Made by a program: the position numbers and the translations under genes. This document shows, one piece after another, positions 8,648 to 18,046 of a stretch of DNA of 64,000 nt (the first letter of the stretch is position 1; each line of letters opens with the position of its first letter). This stretch comes from Enemella dayhoffiae (GTDB lineage Bacteria; Actinomycetota; Actinomycetes; Propionibacteriales; Propionibacteriaceae), in NCBI RefSeq assembly GCF_002250625.1, contig NZ_NMVQ01000004.1:1-64000 (forward strand), read 5' to 3'. The notes under the pieces are model-generated. The model did not search any database and had not been told where the DNA came from. It saw nothing but the letters and a program-made list of their open reading frames with translations.

Positions 8648-10068
8648 CCCCACAGTCCGAGCTGATACCCCGGACCCATCCAGTTCTTGAACTCCTTGTC
8701 CACCACCAGCGAGGGGTGCCGATAGAAGGTGCGGTCCCGCTGGGTCAGCGGCAGCACCGTCGCGTCCACGGCCGCCTGCTGCTGGATCGTCAGCGCCGTC
8801 TTCTCCCGGCCCTCCAGCGACGGGTCGGTGCGCAGCGCGTGGATCAGTTCGCTGGTTCGCCTCTCCTGCCCCGGCAGCGGATGCTCCCACCACGCCTGAA
8901 GCCAGGCCACCGGGGTGCTGGTGGTGACCCCGCCGGCGTCCAGGATCAGGTCGGCCTGGCTCGGGTCGGGGGCGATGGTGACCCGGATGCCGTTGGCCTG
9001 CAGCGCCTGCTGCACCTGGGGGAGCAGGTCGCGGCTCAGGTCGTTGTTGCTCGACTGGGCCAGGGTGAGTTCGGCGGCCGGGCCGGGGGCCGGTGCCGCT
9101 GCGGTCGCAAAGGTGTCCGCGGCGAAGGGGATTCCCGCGGGGATCAGCGAGTGCAGCGTACGCAGGTTGCCGGTCGAGTCCTTCACCCGCCCGCGCAGGG
9201 CCGCGTCGCCGCGCCGCGGTGACTTCGGGTTCCAGATCAACCGGGACACGTCGGCGCCGGGCAGCACCTCGGGCAACAGGTTGATGGTGGAGTCCTTCGG
9301 CGGCGTACCCCCACGCCAGACCAGGTCGACGGTGCCGGTGGCCACGGCCCGATCCATCAGGGCCGGGCTGCTGAACGTCTTCACCACGACCTCGGGACGC
9401 CGGGAGAACGTCGGACCCGTGTAGCGCGGGTTCTTCGCGAACACCAGGGTGTCGAGGGAGCGGTCGGGCGGGAGATAGGGCCCGGAACTGATCGGCGCCT
9501 GGTCCTGGGGCCACAGCGCGTCGGCCGGATAGGCCTCCTCGTCGACGATCGACGCCGCCGGGGTGCTGATCGCGAAGCCGAAGTTGTTGTCGGGATGTTT
9601 GAGTTTGAACTCCACCAGCTGCGGGTTGTTGGCGTTGATGCTGGCGAGGCTGTCCAGCATCGCCGCGCCGGTCCCCGGGACCGCGAGTCGCTGGGCGCGC
9701 TCGATGGAGAACTTGACGTCCTGGCTGGTCAGCGCGTGGCCGTTGGTGAAGCTGCGCCCTTTCGGGATGATGCAGGAATAGGTGAGTTCGTCGACGAACC
9801 GGCACTCGGTGGCCAGGTCCGTCTTCAGCGCGGGCAGCCCGACCTGCGGCACCATCAACCGCTGAAACACGTTGTAGGCATAGAACTGCGACCCCTCGTC
9901 GACCGCCGCTGCCGGGTCGGTCGTGGTCACCCGGGCCGTCACCGCCACCGTCACCGGGCGATCGGGGATCGGCGCCGCCGGGGTGTCGTTGCGGCTGCAG
10001 CCGCCGAGCAGCAGGCTTCCCGCCAGCAGCAGCGCAGCGGTACGCCACCCGATCCCGCGCTGGCTCAC
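8635..10068 (-). CDS. Family 5 extracellular solute-binding lipoprotein
   Basis: A 477-residue secreted lipoprotein. The N-terminus MSQRGIGWRTAALLLAGSLL runs into LGGC, with the lipid-acceptor cysteine at residue 24. The mature part is an SBP_bac_5 (DppA/OppA-like) domain, shown by GRSFTNGHALTSQDVKFSIE, SSGPYLPPDRS and the C-terminal GPGYQLGLWGW. It probably binds peptides or a similar ligand at the membrane, but there are no permease or ATPase genes beside it. The GTG start at 10068 overlaps the stop of the HAD gene (GTGA). A longer in-frame start inside that gene was rejected because it would bury the signal peptide. Confidence 0.87.
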   Translation of the reverse strand: MSQRGIGWRTAALLLAGSLLLGGCSRNDTPAAPIPDRPVTVAVTARVTTTDPAAAVDEGSQFYAYNVFQRLMVPQVGLPALKTDLATECRFVDELTYSCIIPKGRSFTNGHALTSQDVKFSIERAQRLAVPGTGAAMLDSLASINANNPQLVEFKLKHPDNNFGFAISTPAASIVDEEAYPADALWPQDQAPISSGPYLPPDRSLDTLVFAKNPRYTGPTFSRRPEVVVKTFSSPALMDRAVATGTVDLVWRGGTPPKDSTINLLPEVLPGADVSRLIWNPKSPRRGDAALRGRVKDSTGNLRTLHSLIPAGIPFAADTFATAAAPAPGPAAELTLAQSSNNDLSRDLLPQVQQALQANGIRVTIAPDPSQADLILDAGGVTTSTPVAWLQAWWEHPLPGQERRTSELIHALRTDPSLEGREKTALTIQQQAAVDATVLPLTQRDRTFYRHPSLVVDKEFKNWMGPGYQLGLWGWTW

Positions 10069-10802
10069 CGGTTCTGCTCCCCCGGTTGGTTCCATCGAAG
10101 GAGCTGGGCGCCCAGTTCGGCCACCCCGACCCCGGCCAGCGTGTCCAGCAGGAAACGACGCGGCGCCGGCTCCACCTCCACGTGGTTGCGGATCACCCCG
10201 ACCACGGCTCCGGCCGCGTTCCCCGAGGCCGCTCCGGTGATCGAATCCTCCAGCACCACGCACTCCTCCGGGCGTACGCCCAGGCGGGCGCAGGCGGCCA
10301 GGTAGGGCTCTGGGTGCGGCTTGCCGTGGGTCACGTCGTCGCCGGCCACGACCAGCCGGAACGGGTTGGCCGGCAGCCGGGTCAGCACCGCGTCGAGCAC
10401 CTCTCGGTAGGAGGCGGACACCAGCGCGCACGGCACGTCCACCTCGGCCAGTTCGTCCAGCAGCGCGGCGACGCCGGGTCGCAGCTCCAGCATCGGGCCG
10501 GTGCGCAGCTCCTGGGCCACTCGGCCAACCAGCTCCGCCGTCACCTCATCGATCGTCAGGTCGGGACGCCCGGAGGCCTCGATCAGGTGCCGGGAGGTCT
10601 CGCGCAGGTCGTTGCCCACCATCTGGTAGGCCAACTCGTCGCTCCAGGTGCCGCCCCACTCGCCCACCAGCTGGAACTCGACCCGCATCCAGATCGGTTC
10701 GGAGTCGACCAGGGTGCCGTCGAAATCCCACAGCACCGCCGCGGGCGGGGTCGGGTCGACCCGGGGGCCGCTGGCCGGGAGTTGACTGGCTTCGGTGTTC
10801 AT
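10065..10802 (-). CDS. HAD-superfamily hydrolase (beta-phosphoglucomutase/phosphatase-like)
   Basis: A 245-residue enzyme. HAD motif I is AAVLWDFDGTLVDSE near residue 20, with both catalytic aspartates. Motif II is CALVSASYREV. Motif III/IV is the HGKPHPEPYLAAC region followed by CVVLEDSITGAASG. A helical cap lies between motifs I and II, as in subfamily I phosphatases. The substrate is not predictable. The ATG at 10802 gives MNTEASQLP; an extra 22 residues upstream are possible but look unconserved. It is the first of a coupled chain with the solute-binding lipoprotein and trmI, 72 bases downstream of metH. Confidence 0.85.
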   Translation of the reverse strand: MNTEASQLPASGPRVDPTPPAAVLWDFDGTLVDSEPIWMRVEFQLVGEWGGTWSDELAYQMVGNDLRETSRHLIEASGRPDLTIDEVTAELVGRVAQELRTGPMLELRPGVAALLDELAEVDVPCALVSASYREVLDAVLTRLPANPFRLVVAGDDVTHGKPHPEPYLAACARLGVRPEECVVLEDSITGAASGNAAGAVVGVIRNHVEVEPAPRRFLLDTLAGVGVAELGAQLLRWNQPGEQNR

Positions 10803-10874
10803 CGCGCCGTCAGTTTCCCAGAGTTTTCCGCGCGCGCCAAAGCCCTCGGGAGCGGTGTCGTCGCCCACGCCGGT

Positions 10875-13800
10875 TCAGCGGGCGTTGAAATACTTCGCCT
10901 CGGGGTGGTGCACCACCAGCGCGTCGGTCGACTGCTCCGGATGCAGCTGCAACTCCTCGGACAACTCGACCCCGATCCGTCCCGGCTCGACCAGTTCGAC
11001 CAGCTTGGCCCGATCCTCCAGATCGGGGCAGGCCGGATAGCCGAAGGAGTAGCGCGAACCGCGGTAGGCCTGATCGCGGATCATCGTGTCGGTGTCGTCG
11101 GCGTCGTCGCCGGCCAGGCCCAGCTCGGAGCGGACCCGGTGGTGCCACAGCTCGGCCAGCGCCTCGGTCAGTTGCACCGACAGTCCGTGCAGCTCGAGAT
11201 ATTTGCGATAGTCGTCGGCGGCGAACAGTCGCGCGGTCTCCTGGGCCACCTTCGAGCCCATCGTCACCAGCTGGAAGGCGATCACGTCCGGACCGTTCGC
11301 CTCGCACTCCGCGCGGTCGCGGAAGAAGTCGGCCAGGCAGAGCCGCCGGTCGCGCCGCTGCCGCGGGAAGTGGAAGCGGTGCAGCACCCGGTCCGGGTCG
11401 GGATCGGCCGGGTCCAGCACGAGCACGTCGTTGCCCTCGGAGAAGCAGGGCCAATAGCCGTAGGTGACGGCGAACTCGGCCAACTGCTCCCGCGCCACCG
11501 TGTCCAGCCACATCCGCAGCCGCGGACGTCCCTCGGCCTCGACCAGCTCCTCATAGCTGGTACCGCCGCGGGTCCCCTTCAGACCCCACTGACCCATGAA
11601 GGTGGCCCGCTCGTCGAGCCAGTGGGCGACCTCGGCCAGTTGGATCCCCTTCACCACACGGGATCCCCAGAACGGGGGCGTGGGCACGTCGATCCCGCGG
11701 GCAACCTCGGAACGGGTGGTGTCGTCGAGGGCGGAGTCGTCGTCGGCGGCCTGCTTCGCGCGGATCCGCCGCTGCCGCGGTTCGGGCAGCGCGGCCCCCT
11801 CTTCGCCTCGCTTGATCGCCATCACCGCGTCCATCAGCCGCAGTCCCTCGAACGCGTCGCGGGCATAACGGACCTCTCCGGCGTACACCTCGCGCAGGTC
11901 CTGCTCGACGTAGGCCCGGGTCAGCGCCGCGCCACCGAGCAGCACCGGATACTTGGCGGAAATCCCGCGTGTGTTGAACTCCTCGAGGTTCTCCTTCATC
12001 ACCACGGTCGACTTGACCAGCAGCCCGGACATACCGATCGCGTCGGCCTGGTGCTCCTCGGCCGCCTCGAGGATGGTGTTCACCGGCTGCTTGATGCCGA
12101 GGTTGACCACGGTGTAGCCGTTGTTGGACAGGATGATGTCGACCAGGTTCTTGCCGATGTCGTGCACGTCGCCCTTGACGGTGGCCAGCACGATGGTTCC
12201 CTTGCCGCGGGAGTCGGCCTTTTCCAGGTGGGGTTCGAGATGCGCGACGGCCCGCTTCATCACCTGCGCCGACTGCAGCACGAACGGCAACTGCATCTGC
12301 CCCGAACCGAACAGCTCGCCGACCACCTTCATCCCGGCCAGCAGGTCGTCGTTGATGATGGTCAGCGCGGGCTTGTCGTCGAGCGCCTCGTCGAGGTCGT
12401 CGGTGAGGCCCTTCTCGTCCCCGTCCACGATCCGCTGCTGCAACCGTTCGGCGACCGGCAGGTTGGCGCGTTCCGCGGCCCGCTCGGCCGCGGCGTCGGC
12501 GGTCTTCACCCCCTCGAACATCTCCAGGAACACCGACAGCGGGTCGTAGCCTTCGCGGCGCCGGTCGTGGACCATGTCGAGGGCGACCTTCCGCTGGTCC
12601 TCGGGGATTCGCGCCATCGGCATGATCTTGGCCGCGTGCACGATCGCCGAGTCGAGCCCGGCTTCCACGCACTCGTGGAGAAACACGGAGTTGAGGATGA
12701 TCCGGGCAGCCGGGTTGAGTCCGAACGACACGTTGGACACCCCCAGCGTGGTCTGCACCTGGGGGTAGCGCTTCTTGATCTCCCGGATCGCCTCGATCGT
12801 CTCGATCGCGTCGCGGCGGGTCTCCTCCTGGCCGGTGGCGATCGGGAAGGTGAGGCAGTCGACGATGATGTCGCCGACGTCCATCCCCCACGTTCCGGTC
12901 AGGTCCTCGATCAGTCGGGTGGCCACCGCCACCTTCCAGTCGGCGGTGCGGGCCTGGCCCTGTTCGTCGATGGTGAGGGCGACCACGGCGGCGCCGTGCT
13001 CGCGGACCATCGGCATCACCTTGGCATAGCGGGAACCCGGGCCGTCGCCGTCCTCGAAGTTGACCGAGTTGATGATGCTGCGCCCGGCGAGCCGTTCCAG
13101 GCCCGCCTGGATGACCGGCGGTTCGGTGGAGTCGAGCACGATCGGCAGAGTGGAGGCGGTGGCGAACCGGGCGGCCAGTTCGGCCATATCGGCGACCCCG
13201 TCGCGGCCGACGTAGTCGACGCACAGGTCGAGCAGGTGTGCCCCGTCGCGGATCTGGCCGCGGGCGATCTCGACGCACTCGTCGAAGTTCTCGGCCAGCA
13301 TCGCCTCGCGGAACGCCTTGGACCCGTTGGCGTTGGTCCGCTCGCCGATGGACAGATAGGACGTGTCCTGACGGAACGGGACCTCGGCGTACAACGAAGC
13401 GGCCGCGGGGACGTGCCGTGGCGTACGCCCGACCGGAGCCTGCCCGGCGACCCGCTCGGCGAGCAGCCGGACGTGCTCGGGGGTGGTGCCGCAGCAGCCG
13501 CCGACCAGGCCCAGGCCGAACTCGGACACGAACCCGGACACGGCGACCGAGAACTCCTCGGCCTGCAGCGGATAGCGCGCCCCGTCCTTGGTCAGCTCCG
13601 GCAGGCCGGCGTTCGGCATGCAGCCGACACCGATTCGCGCGTGCCGGGACAGGTGGCGCAGGTGCTCGGCCATCTCGGTGGGACCGGTGGCGCAGTTCAG
13701 CCCGATCAGGTCGATACCGAGCGGTTCGAGGGCAGTCAGCGCGGCGCCGATCTCGGTGCCGAGCAGCATGGTTCCGGTGGTCTCCACGGTGACGTTCACG

Positions 13801-14384
13801 ATCACCGGCAGGTCGACACCGGTCTCGGCCAGCGCGCGTTTTGCGCCGATCACCGCCGCCTTGGCCTGCAGCAGGTCCTGGCAGGTCTCGATGAGTACGC
13901 CGTCGATGCCGCCGGTCACCATCGCGCGCACCTGGGTGGCGTACGCGTCGCGCAGCGCGGCGAAGGTGACGTGTCCGAGGCTCGGCAGCTTGGTGCCGGG
14001 GCCGACCGAACCGAGCACGAACCGGGGTCGGTCGGGAGTGCTGTGCGCGTCGGCGGATTCGCGGGCGATCCGCGCCGCGGCCTCGGCCAGCTCGGCGATC
14101 CGGTCAGCGATGTCGTATTCCCCCAGCGCAGCCAGGTTGGTGCCGAAGGTGTTCGTCTCCACGCAGTCCGAGCCGGCCTCGAAATAGGCGTCGTGGATGG
14201 ATCGGACCACCTCCGGCCGGGTCACCGAGAGGATTTCGTTGCACCCCTCGAGGCCCTCGAAGTCGCTCAGCTCGAGGTCGTGGGACTGCAGCATCGTGCC
14301 CATCGCACCATCGGCCACCAGCACGCGCTCGGTCAGGGCGGCGCGCAGGGAGGGACGGGGGCTCGAGTTTCCAGCATCAGTCAC
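10875..14384 (-). CDS. metH: Cobalamin-dependent methionine synthase
   Basis: A 1169-residue modular enzyme that transfers the methyl group of methyltetrahydrofolate to homocysteine. In order: a homocysteine-binding barrel starting RVLVADGAMGTML, with zinc ligands in GLNCATGP and GGCCGTTPEH; a pterin-binding barrel (SIGERTNANGSKAFREAM); the cobalamin cap and domain with the B12 ligand motif GDVHDIGKNLV; and the activation domain (SFGYPACPDLEDRAKLVEL). The GTG at 14384 was chosen because TAGAAT ends 8 bases upstream, giving a leaderless mRNA; the longer open frame upstream crosses this promoter. No cobalamin riboswitch precedes it. Confidence 0.95.
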   Translation of the reverse strand: MTDAGNSSPRPSLRAALTERVLVADGAMGTMLQSHDLELSDFEGLEGCNEILSVTRPEVVRSIHDAYFEAGSDCVETNTFGTNLAALGEYDIADRIAELAEAAARIARESADAHSTPDRPRFVLGSVGPGTKLPSLGHVTFAALRDAYATQVRAMVTGGIDGVLIETCQDLLQAKAAVIGAKRALAETGVDLPVIVNVTVETTGTMLLGTEIGAALTALEPLGIDLIGLNCATGPTEMAEHLRHLSRHARIGVGCMPNAGLPELTKDGARYPLQAEEFSVAVSGFVSEFGLGLVGGCCGTTPEHVRLLAERVAGQAPVGRTPRHVPAAASLYAEVPFRQDTSYLSIGERTNANGSKAFREAMLAENFDECVEIARGQIRDGAHLLDLCVDYVGRDGVADMAELAARFATASTLPIVLDSTEPPVIQAGLERLAGRSIINSVNFEDGDGPGSRYAKVMPMVREHGAAVVALTIDEQGQARTADWKVAVATRLIEDLTGTWGMDVGDIIVDCLTFPIATGQEETRRDAIETIEAIREIKKRYPQVQTTLGVSNVSFGLNPAARIILNSVFLHECVEAGLDSAIVHAAKIMPMARIPEDQRKVALDMVHDRRREGYDPLSVFLEMFEGVKTADAAAERAAERANLPVAERLQQRIVDGDEKGLTDDLDEALDDKPALTIINDDLLAGMKVVGELFGSGQMQLPFVLQSAQVMKRAVAHLEPHLEKADSRGKGTIVLATVKGDVHDIGKNLVDIILSNNGYTVVNLGIKQPVNTILEAAEEHQADAIGMSGLLVKSTVVMKENLEEFNTRGISAKYPVLLGGAALTRAYVEQDLREVYAGEVRYARDAFEGLRLMDAVMAIKRGEEGAALPEPRQRRIRAKQAADDDSALDDTTRSEVARGIDVPTPPFWGSRVVKGIQLAEVAHWLDERATFMGQWGLKGTRGGTSYEELVEAEGRPRLRMWLDTVAREQLAEFAVTYGYWPCFSEGNDVLVLDPADPDPDRVLHRFHFPRQRRDRRLCLADFFRDRAECEANGPDVIAFQLVTMGSKVAQETARLFAADDYRKYLELHGLSVQLTEALAELWHHRVRSELGLAGDDADDTDTMIRDQAYRGSRYSFGYPACPDLEDRAKLVELVEPGRIGVELSEELQLHPEQSTDALVVHHPEAKYFNAR

Positions 14385-14392
14385 GTCGGCCG

Positions 14393-14417
14393 ATTCTAGG
14401 TGGCCGGGCACTACAGT
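14393..14417. promoter_or_regulatory. Divergent -10 boxes for metH and the PAC2 gene
   Basis: On the minus strand TAGAAT (14393-14398) ends 8 bases before the metH GTG. On the plus strand TACAGT (14412-14417) ends 7 bases before the ATG at 14425. The start codons are only 40 bases apart, so both genes would make leaderless transcripts from facing promoters that cannot easily be occupied together. Neither has a recognisable -35 box. Confidence 0.55.
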
Positions 14418-14424
14418 GGGCGCC

Positions 14425-15267
14425 ATGCCCACCGGTGACGACATGCCCGACCTGCGAGAGCTGCAGGATCCGTTGGCGGTGCTCGCCTTCAGCGGCTGGA
14501 ACGACGCCGGCTCCGCGGCGACCGACGCCGTCGCCCACCTCATCGAGGTGTCCAACGCTCGGGTCGCGTTCACCCTGGACGGTGAGGACCACTACGACTT
14601 CCAGGTGAATCGGCCGACCGTCAGCCGCGGCGTCGACCGGGACCGAATCACCTGGCCGCGCACCGAGGTGCTCGCCGGGCGGCTGGGCGGCCGCGACCTG
14701 GTGCTGGTGACCGGGGCCGAGCCGAACATGCGCTGGCGCTCGTTCGCCGCCACGGTGGTGTCGGCGCTGCGCTCGGCGAAGCCGTCGCTGGTGATCTGCC
14801 TCGGTGCACTGCTGGCTGACAACGCGCACACCAGGCCGGTGCCGGTGTCGCGCACCAGCTCGGACTCCAAACTGCGCGAGCGGCTGGCACTCGGTGCCCC
14901 GACCTATGAGGGACCGACCGGGATCACCGGGGTGCTGGCCTCGACCTGCGCCGACGCCGGAATGCAGGTGGCCAGCCTGTGGGCCGCAGTCCCGCACTAC
15001 GTCGCGCAACCGCCGAACCCGAAGGCGACCCTCGCCCTGCTCGGCCGGCTGGAAGACCTGACCGGGCTGGCCGTCGATCCGGGTGAGCTGCCGGAATTGG
15101 GGCGGGCGTGGGAGCGTGGCGTGGCGGAGCTGATCGACGACGATCCCGAGCTGAGCTCCTATGTGGCCTCACTCGAGGCCGACCAGGACGAGACCGAGCT
15201 CCCCGAGGCCTCCGGCGACGCGATCGCCGCCGAGTTCGAGCGCTATCTCCGCCGTCGCGACAGCTGA
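14425..15267 (+). CDS. PAC2-family protein
   Basis: A 280-residue protein of the PAC2 family, named after a eukaryotic proteasome assembly chaperone. The segments LAFSGWNDAGSAATDAV, DLVLVTGAEPNMRWRSF and GITGVLASTCADAGMQVASLW are typical of the actinobacterial members. Its bacterial role is not established. It is tempting to link it to the proteasome genes 7 kb away, but family membership alone does not show that. It is divergent from metH and probably leaderless. Confidence 0.85.
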   Translation: MPTGDDMPDLRELQDPLAVLAFSGWNDAGSAATDAVAHLIEVSNARVAFTLDGEDHYDFQVNRPTVSRGVDRDRITWPRTEVLAGRLGGRDLVLVTGAEPNMRWRSFAATVVSALRSAKPSLVICLGALLADNAHTRPVPVSRTSSDSKLRERLALGAPTYEGPTGITGVLASTCADAGMQVASLWAAVPHYVAQPPNPKATLALLGRLEDLTGLAVDPGELPELGRAWERGVAELIDDDPELSSYVASLEADQDETELPEASGDAIAAEFERYLRRRDS

Positions 15268-15274
15268 TCCGCTC

Positions 15275-15330
15275 CCCGAGTAGCGGAGCACGGCGGAGCC
15301 GGGCGAAGCGTGTCGAGGGGTGCACCGCTC
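15275..15330. repeat. REP-like repeat copy, partial
   Basis: This stretch contains GAGTAGCGGAGC and GCGTGTCGAGGGG, both near-copies of parts of the longer composite repeat at 52782-52862. The complementary CTCGAC arm follows at about 15329-15334, giving a short hairpin. It fills the gap between the PAC2 gene and the next small gene. Confidence 0.55.
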
Positions 15331-15348
15331 GACATCTACTGTTGAGGG

Positions 15349-15642
15349 GTGAACCCTCCCCTGGGCGGCGGCCGCATCACGCTGATCGTGATCGGGTCGA
15401 TCCTGACCGGGCTGGGCACCCTGGTGCTCATCGCCGCGATCGCCGTCGCCACGTTCTCGGCGTCGATGGCCGAGTCCAGCGGTGACTACGAGACCAACGG
15501 CATCGGGCTGCTGCTGGCGCTGGGCATCGGGGTGGTCGCGCTGGTGCTGCTGGTGATCGGCGTGCCGATGCTGATCATCCCGCTCGCCACCCACCGCCGC
15601 CAACGGGAGGTCATCCCGCCGACGGGCACCTACCAGGCCTGA
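15349..15642 (+). CDS. Small two-helix membrane protein of unknown function
   Basis: A 97-residue protein with two long hydrophobic segments, ITLIVIGSILTGLGTLVLIA and a second one from about residue 52 (IGLLLALGIGVVALVLLVIG). A short acidic loop lies between them and a basic tail ends the protein. No family is recognised. The GTG at 15349 is preceded by TACTGT at 15337-15342, so it may be leaderless. A strong hairpin follows the stop codon. Confidence 0.65.
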   Translation: MNPPLGGGRITLIVIGSILTGLGTLVLIAAIAVATFSASMAESSGDYETNGIGLLLALGIGVVALVLLVIGVPMLIIPLATHRRQREVIPPTGTYQA

Positions 15643-15647
15643 TCCCG

Positions 15648-15668
15648 GACCCCGCCCGCGGCGGGGTC
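15648..15668. terminator. Bidirectional terminator-like hairpin
   Basis: GACCCCGCC (15648-15656) pairs perfectly with GGCGGGGTC (15660-15668) across a 3-base loop, a 9-bp GC-rich stem. It lies between two convergent genes and overlaps the rpe stop codon. It has no T-tract, as is usual for high-GC actinobacteria. Confidence 0.7.
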
Positions 15669-16329
15669 AGCAGCAGCGACCGAAGTTGACCGCCCGGTCG
15701 CGCAGGGTGCGCACCATCGCGTCCGGGTCGTCGGCGGAGAACACCGCGGACCCGGCGACGAAGGTGTCCGCCCCGGCCTCGATGCACTGGTCGATGGTCG
15801 ACTCAGACACTCCCCCGTCGACCTGGATCCAGAGGTCGGCGCCGCGGGTTTTGATCGCCTCGCGGGTACGCCGGATCTTCGGCAGCATGATGTCCAGGAA
15901 CTTCTGCCCGCCGAAGCCGGGCTCGACGGTCATGATCAGCACCATGTCGAACTCACCGAGCAGGTCGAGGTAGGGCTCGATCGGGGTGGCCGGTTTCAGC
16001 CCCAGGCTGGCCCGTGCCCCCTGGGCGCGCAGCTCGCGGGCCAGGCGTACCGGAGCCTTCGCCGCCTCGACGTGGAAGGACACCGACGAGGCGCCCGCCT
16101 CGGCGTATGCCGGCGCCCACCGGTCCGGGTCCTCGATCATCAGATGCAGGTCGAGCGGCTTGTCGGTGACCTTCAGCAGTGACTCGACCACCGGCAGCCC
16201 GATGGTCAGGTTGGGCACGAAGTGGTTGTCCATCACGTCGATGTGCAACAGGTCCGCACTGGGGATCCGCTCGATCTCGGCCTGCAGGTTGGCGAAGTCG
16301 GCGTTCAGGATGCTCGGCGTGATTCTCAC
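15667..16329 (-). CDS. rpe: Ribulose-phosphate 3-epimerase
   Basis: A 220-residue TIM barrel that interconverts ribulose 5-phosphate and xylulose 5-phosphate. Family motifs are [13 protein letters not shown] near the start, [12 protein letters not shown] with the metal-binding histidine and aspartate, [21 protein letters not shown] and the phosphate-binding VDGGVSE. The GTG at 16329 ([11 protein letters not shown]) is preferred over a start 15 codons earlier because it gives the family N-terminus and lies 8 bases after TAGCAT, again a leaderless arrangement. Confidence 0.93.
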   Translation of the reverse strand: MRITPSILNADFANLQAEIERIPSADLLHIDVMDNHFVPNLTIGLPVVESLLKVTDKPLDLHLMIEDPDRWAPAYAEAGASSVSFHVEAAKAPVRLARELRAQGARASLGLKPATPIEPYLDLLGEFDMVLIMTVEPGFGGQKFLDIMLPKIRRTREAIKTRGADLWIQVDGGVSESTIDQCIEAGADTFVAGSAVFSADDPDAMVRTLRDRAVNFGRCC

Positions 16330-16391
16330 GGGCAGCGATGCTACTTGGGGCCTGCCCGGGTTGCCAGACGACACCGATGTGGTGGACTGGG

Positions 16392-16730
16392 CTGGCCCTG
16401 CTCACCGACATGCCGGTGAGCAGCCTGACCGAGATCGAGGCGGCCGCGCGGAAACTGCTGTCGCGGGGCGTACGCGAGGTGCTGGTGACCCTCGGCGAGC
16501 GCGCGGAGTGCTGCGTCGCTCGGACGACGGCAGCGACCACGTGCCCGGGGGCCCCCGTGGTCGCGGTCGACTCAACCGGCGCCGGGGACGCCTTCAGCGG
16601 AGCCTTCGCACACCGGTATGCCACCGACGGTGACGTCGCTTCCGCGATCGCGAACCGGTACGCCGCAGATTCGGTCACGCGGCACGGCACCCAGAGTTCA
16701 TTCGCCGCCGCAGCCGAGTTCGTGGGCTGA
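16392..16730 (+). pseudogene. C-terminal remnant of a PfkB-family (ribokinase-like) kinase
   Basis: About 112 codons keep the last third of a ribokinase: [20 protein letters not shown], then GVREVLVTLGERAE, then the catalytic motif VVAVDSTGAGDAFSGAFAHR, and a normal stop at 16728-16730. The N-terminal two thirds, including the sugar-binding part, are missing; the sequence to the left is rpe and its promoter. No start codon or ribosome site is suitable. It is read as a truncated relic between rpe and rsmB, genes that are neighbours in many relatives. Confidence 0.75.
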
Positions 16731-16744
16731 GGCAGACCTCGACG

Positions 16745-18046
16745 CTATCCCTTGCGCAGCAGAGAACAGAACATCGCGTCGGTGCCGTCGCGGTGCGGCC
16801 ACAATTGCGTGTCGGCCGTATCGCGGTGCACGTCGGCGCGGGCGCCAAGGGCCGCATCCACGATCGCGGTGGTCTCGCGGCGGTGCGGTGAACAGGTCAC
16901 GTAGGCGATCACCCCGCCGGGGCGCGTGGCGTCGATCGCCTTGTGCAGCAGGGATTCCTGCAGTGGGTTGAGCGCGTCGAGGTCGGCGGGGGTACGCCGC
17001 CAGCGCGACTCGGGGCGGCGGCGCAGCGCCCCCAGACCGGTGCACGGGACGTCGACCATCACCCGGGCGAAGTAGCTCATCGGCCACGGCGGGCGGGTCC
17101 CATCGGCACAGACAACCTCGGGGGCGTTGTCGCCGGCGTACGCTCGCAGGGCCTGGGCGACCAACCGTGCCCGGTGCGGCTGCAGCTCGGCGGCCAGCAA
17201 CCGCTCCCCCGACCGGATCGCCAGCCCGGCGAGCAGGGCCGCCTTGCCGCCGGGGCCGGCGCAGGTGTCCAGCCAGGCGCCGGCCGGGGCCTCGGCGTTC
17301 GCGAGGGTCAGCGCCACCTGTTGCGAGCCCGGGTCCTGCACCCCGGCGCGGCCCTCGCGGACCGCCGCCAGGTCGCCTGGGTTTCCCTTCCAGTACGCGG
17401 CCGTGGGCAGCTGGGGGTGTGCCTCGGCACCGGCGTCGACCAGTTCCGCCACGGTGCACAGCCCGGGTCGGACCACCAGGCAGGTGGTGGGGGGTTCGTT
17501 GTTGGCGCGCAGGGCGGCCTCCAGTTCGTCGGCCGGCAGCAGCTCGGCGTACGCCTCGACGATCCACCGGGGGTGGTGGGTCCGCAGCGCGAGCGCGTCC
17601 GTCACGTCGCAATCTTCGCTGAGCAAGGAGATCCAGCCGTCGAGGTCACGGGCGGCGATCTTGCGGCAGACGGCGTTGACCAACCCGGTCACCCGCTCGC
17701 CGATGGCCGCACCGGCCAGCTCGACGCTGGCGGCGACGGCGGCATGGGTCGGCACCCGCATCGACAGCAGCTGGTGTGCCCCGAGCCGCAGCACGTCGAG
17801 CACGGTCGGTTGCAGCTTGTGCGGATCGCGCCCCGAGGCGGCTGCGATGATCCGGTCATAGCTGCCCTGCAGCCGGCAGGTGCCGTTCAGCAGTTCAGTG
17901 GCGAAAGCCGCGTCGCGGCCGGTGATCCGGCGTTCGGCCAGCAGCGCCGGGCCGACCAGGTTGGCGTACGCGTCCTGGCTGGAGATTTGCCGCAGGGCGT
18001 CGTACGCCGCCCGGCGCGGTGCGTCGATCCGACGTTTTCGGCTCAC
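16745..18046 (-). CDS. rsmB: 16S rRNA (cytosine-967-C5)-methyltransferase
   Basis: A 433-residue enzyme. The first 150 residues form a NusB-like RNA-binding domain ([20 protein letters not shown]). The catalytic domain has the SAM motif [16 protein letters not shown], motif [21 protein letters not shown] with one catalytic cysteine, and motif [14 protein letters not shown] with the other. The GTG start overlaps the fmt stop (GTGA). A fusion of NusB and methyltransferase domains is normal for the family. Confidence 0.94.
   Translation of the reverse strand: MSRKRRIDAPRRAAYDALRQISSQDAYANLVGPALLAERRITGRDAAFATELLNGTCRLQGSYDRIIAAASGRDPHKLQPTVLDVLRLGAHQLLSMRVPTHAAVAASVELAGAAIGERVTGLVNAVCRKIAARDLDGWISLLSEDCDVTDALALRTHHPRWIVEAYAELLPADELEAALRANNEPPTTCLVVRPGLCTVAELVDAGAEAHPQLPTAAYWKGNPGDLAAVREGRAGVQDPGSQQVALTLANAEAPAGAWLDTCAGPGGKAALLAGLAIRSGERLLAAELQPHRARLVAQALRAYAGDNAPEVVCADGTRPPWPMSYFARVMVDVPCTGLGALRRRPESRWRRTPADLDALNPLQESLLHKAIDATRPGGVIAYVTCSPHRRETTAIVDAALGARADVHRDTADTQLWPHRDGTDAMFCSLLRKG

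Noticed and set aside
10086-14399. A very long open frame on the plus strand opposite metH
   Set aside because: High GC leaves antisense frames open. The minus strand encodes a full MetH with all motifs, and the plus frame has low-complexity Gly/Arg/His composition and no recognisable domain.
14385-14424. Cobalamin riboswitch before metH
   Set aside because: The -10 box lies 8 bases before the start codon and the next gene starts 40 bases away; there is no room for a riboswitch.
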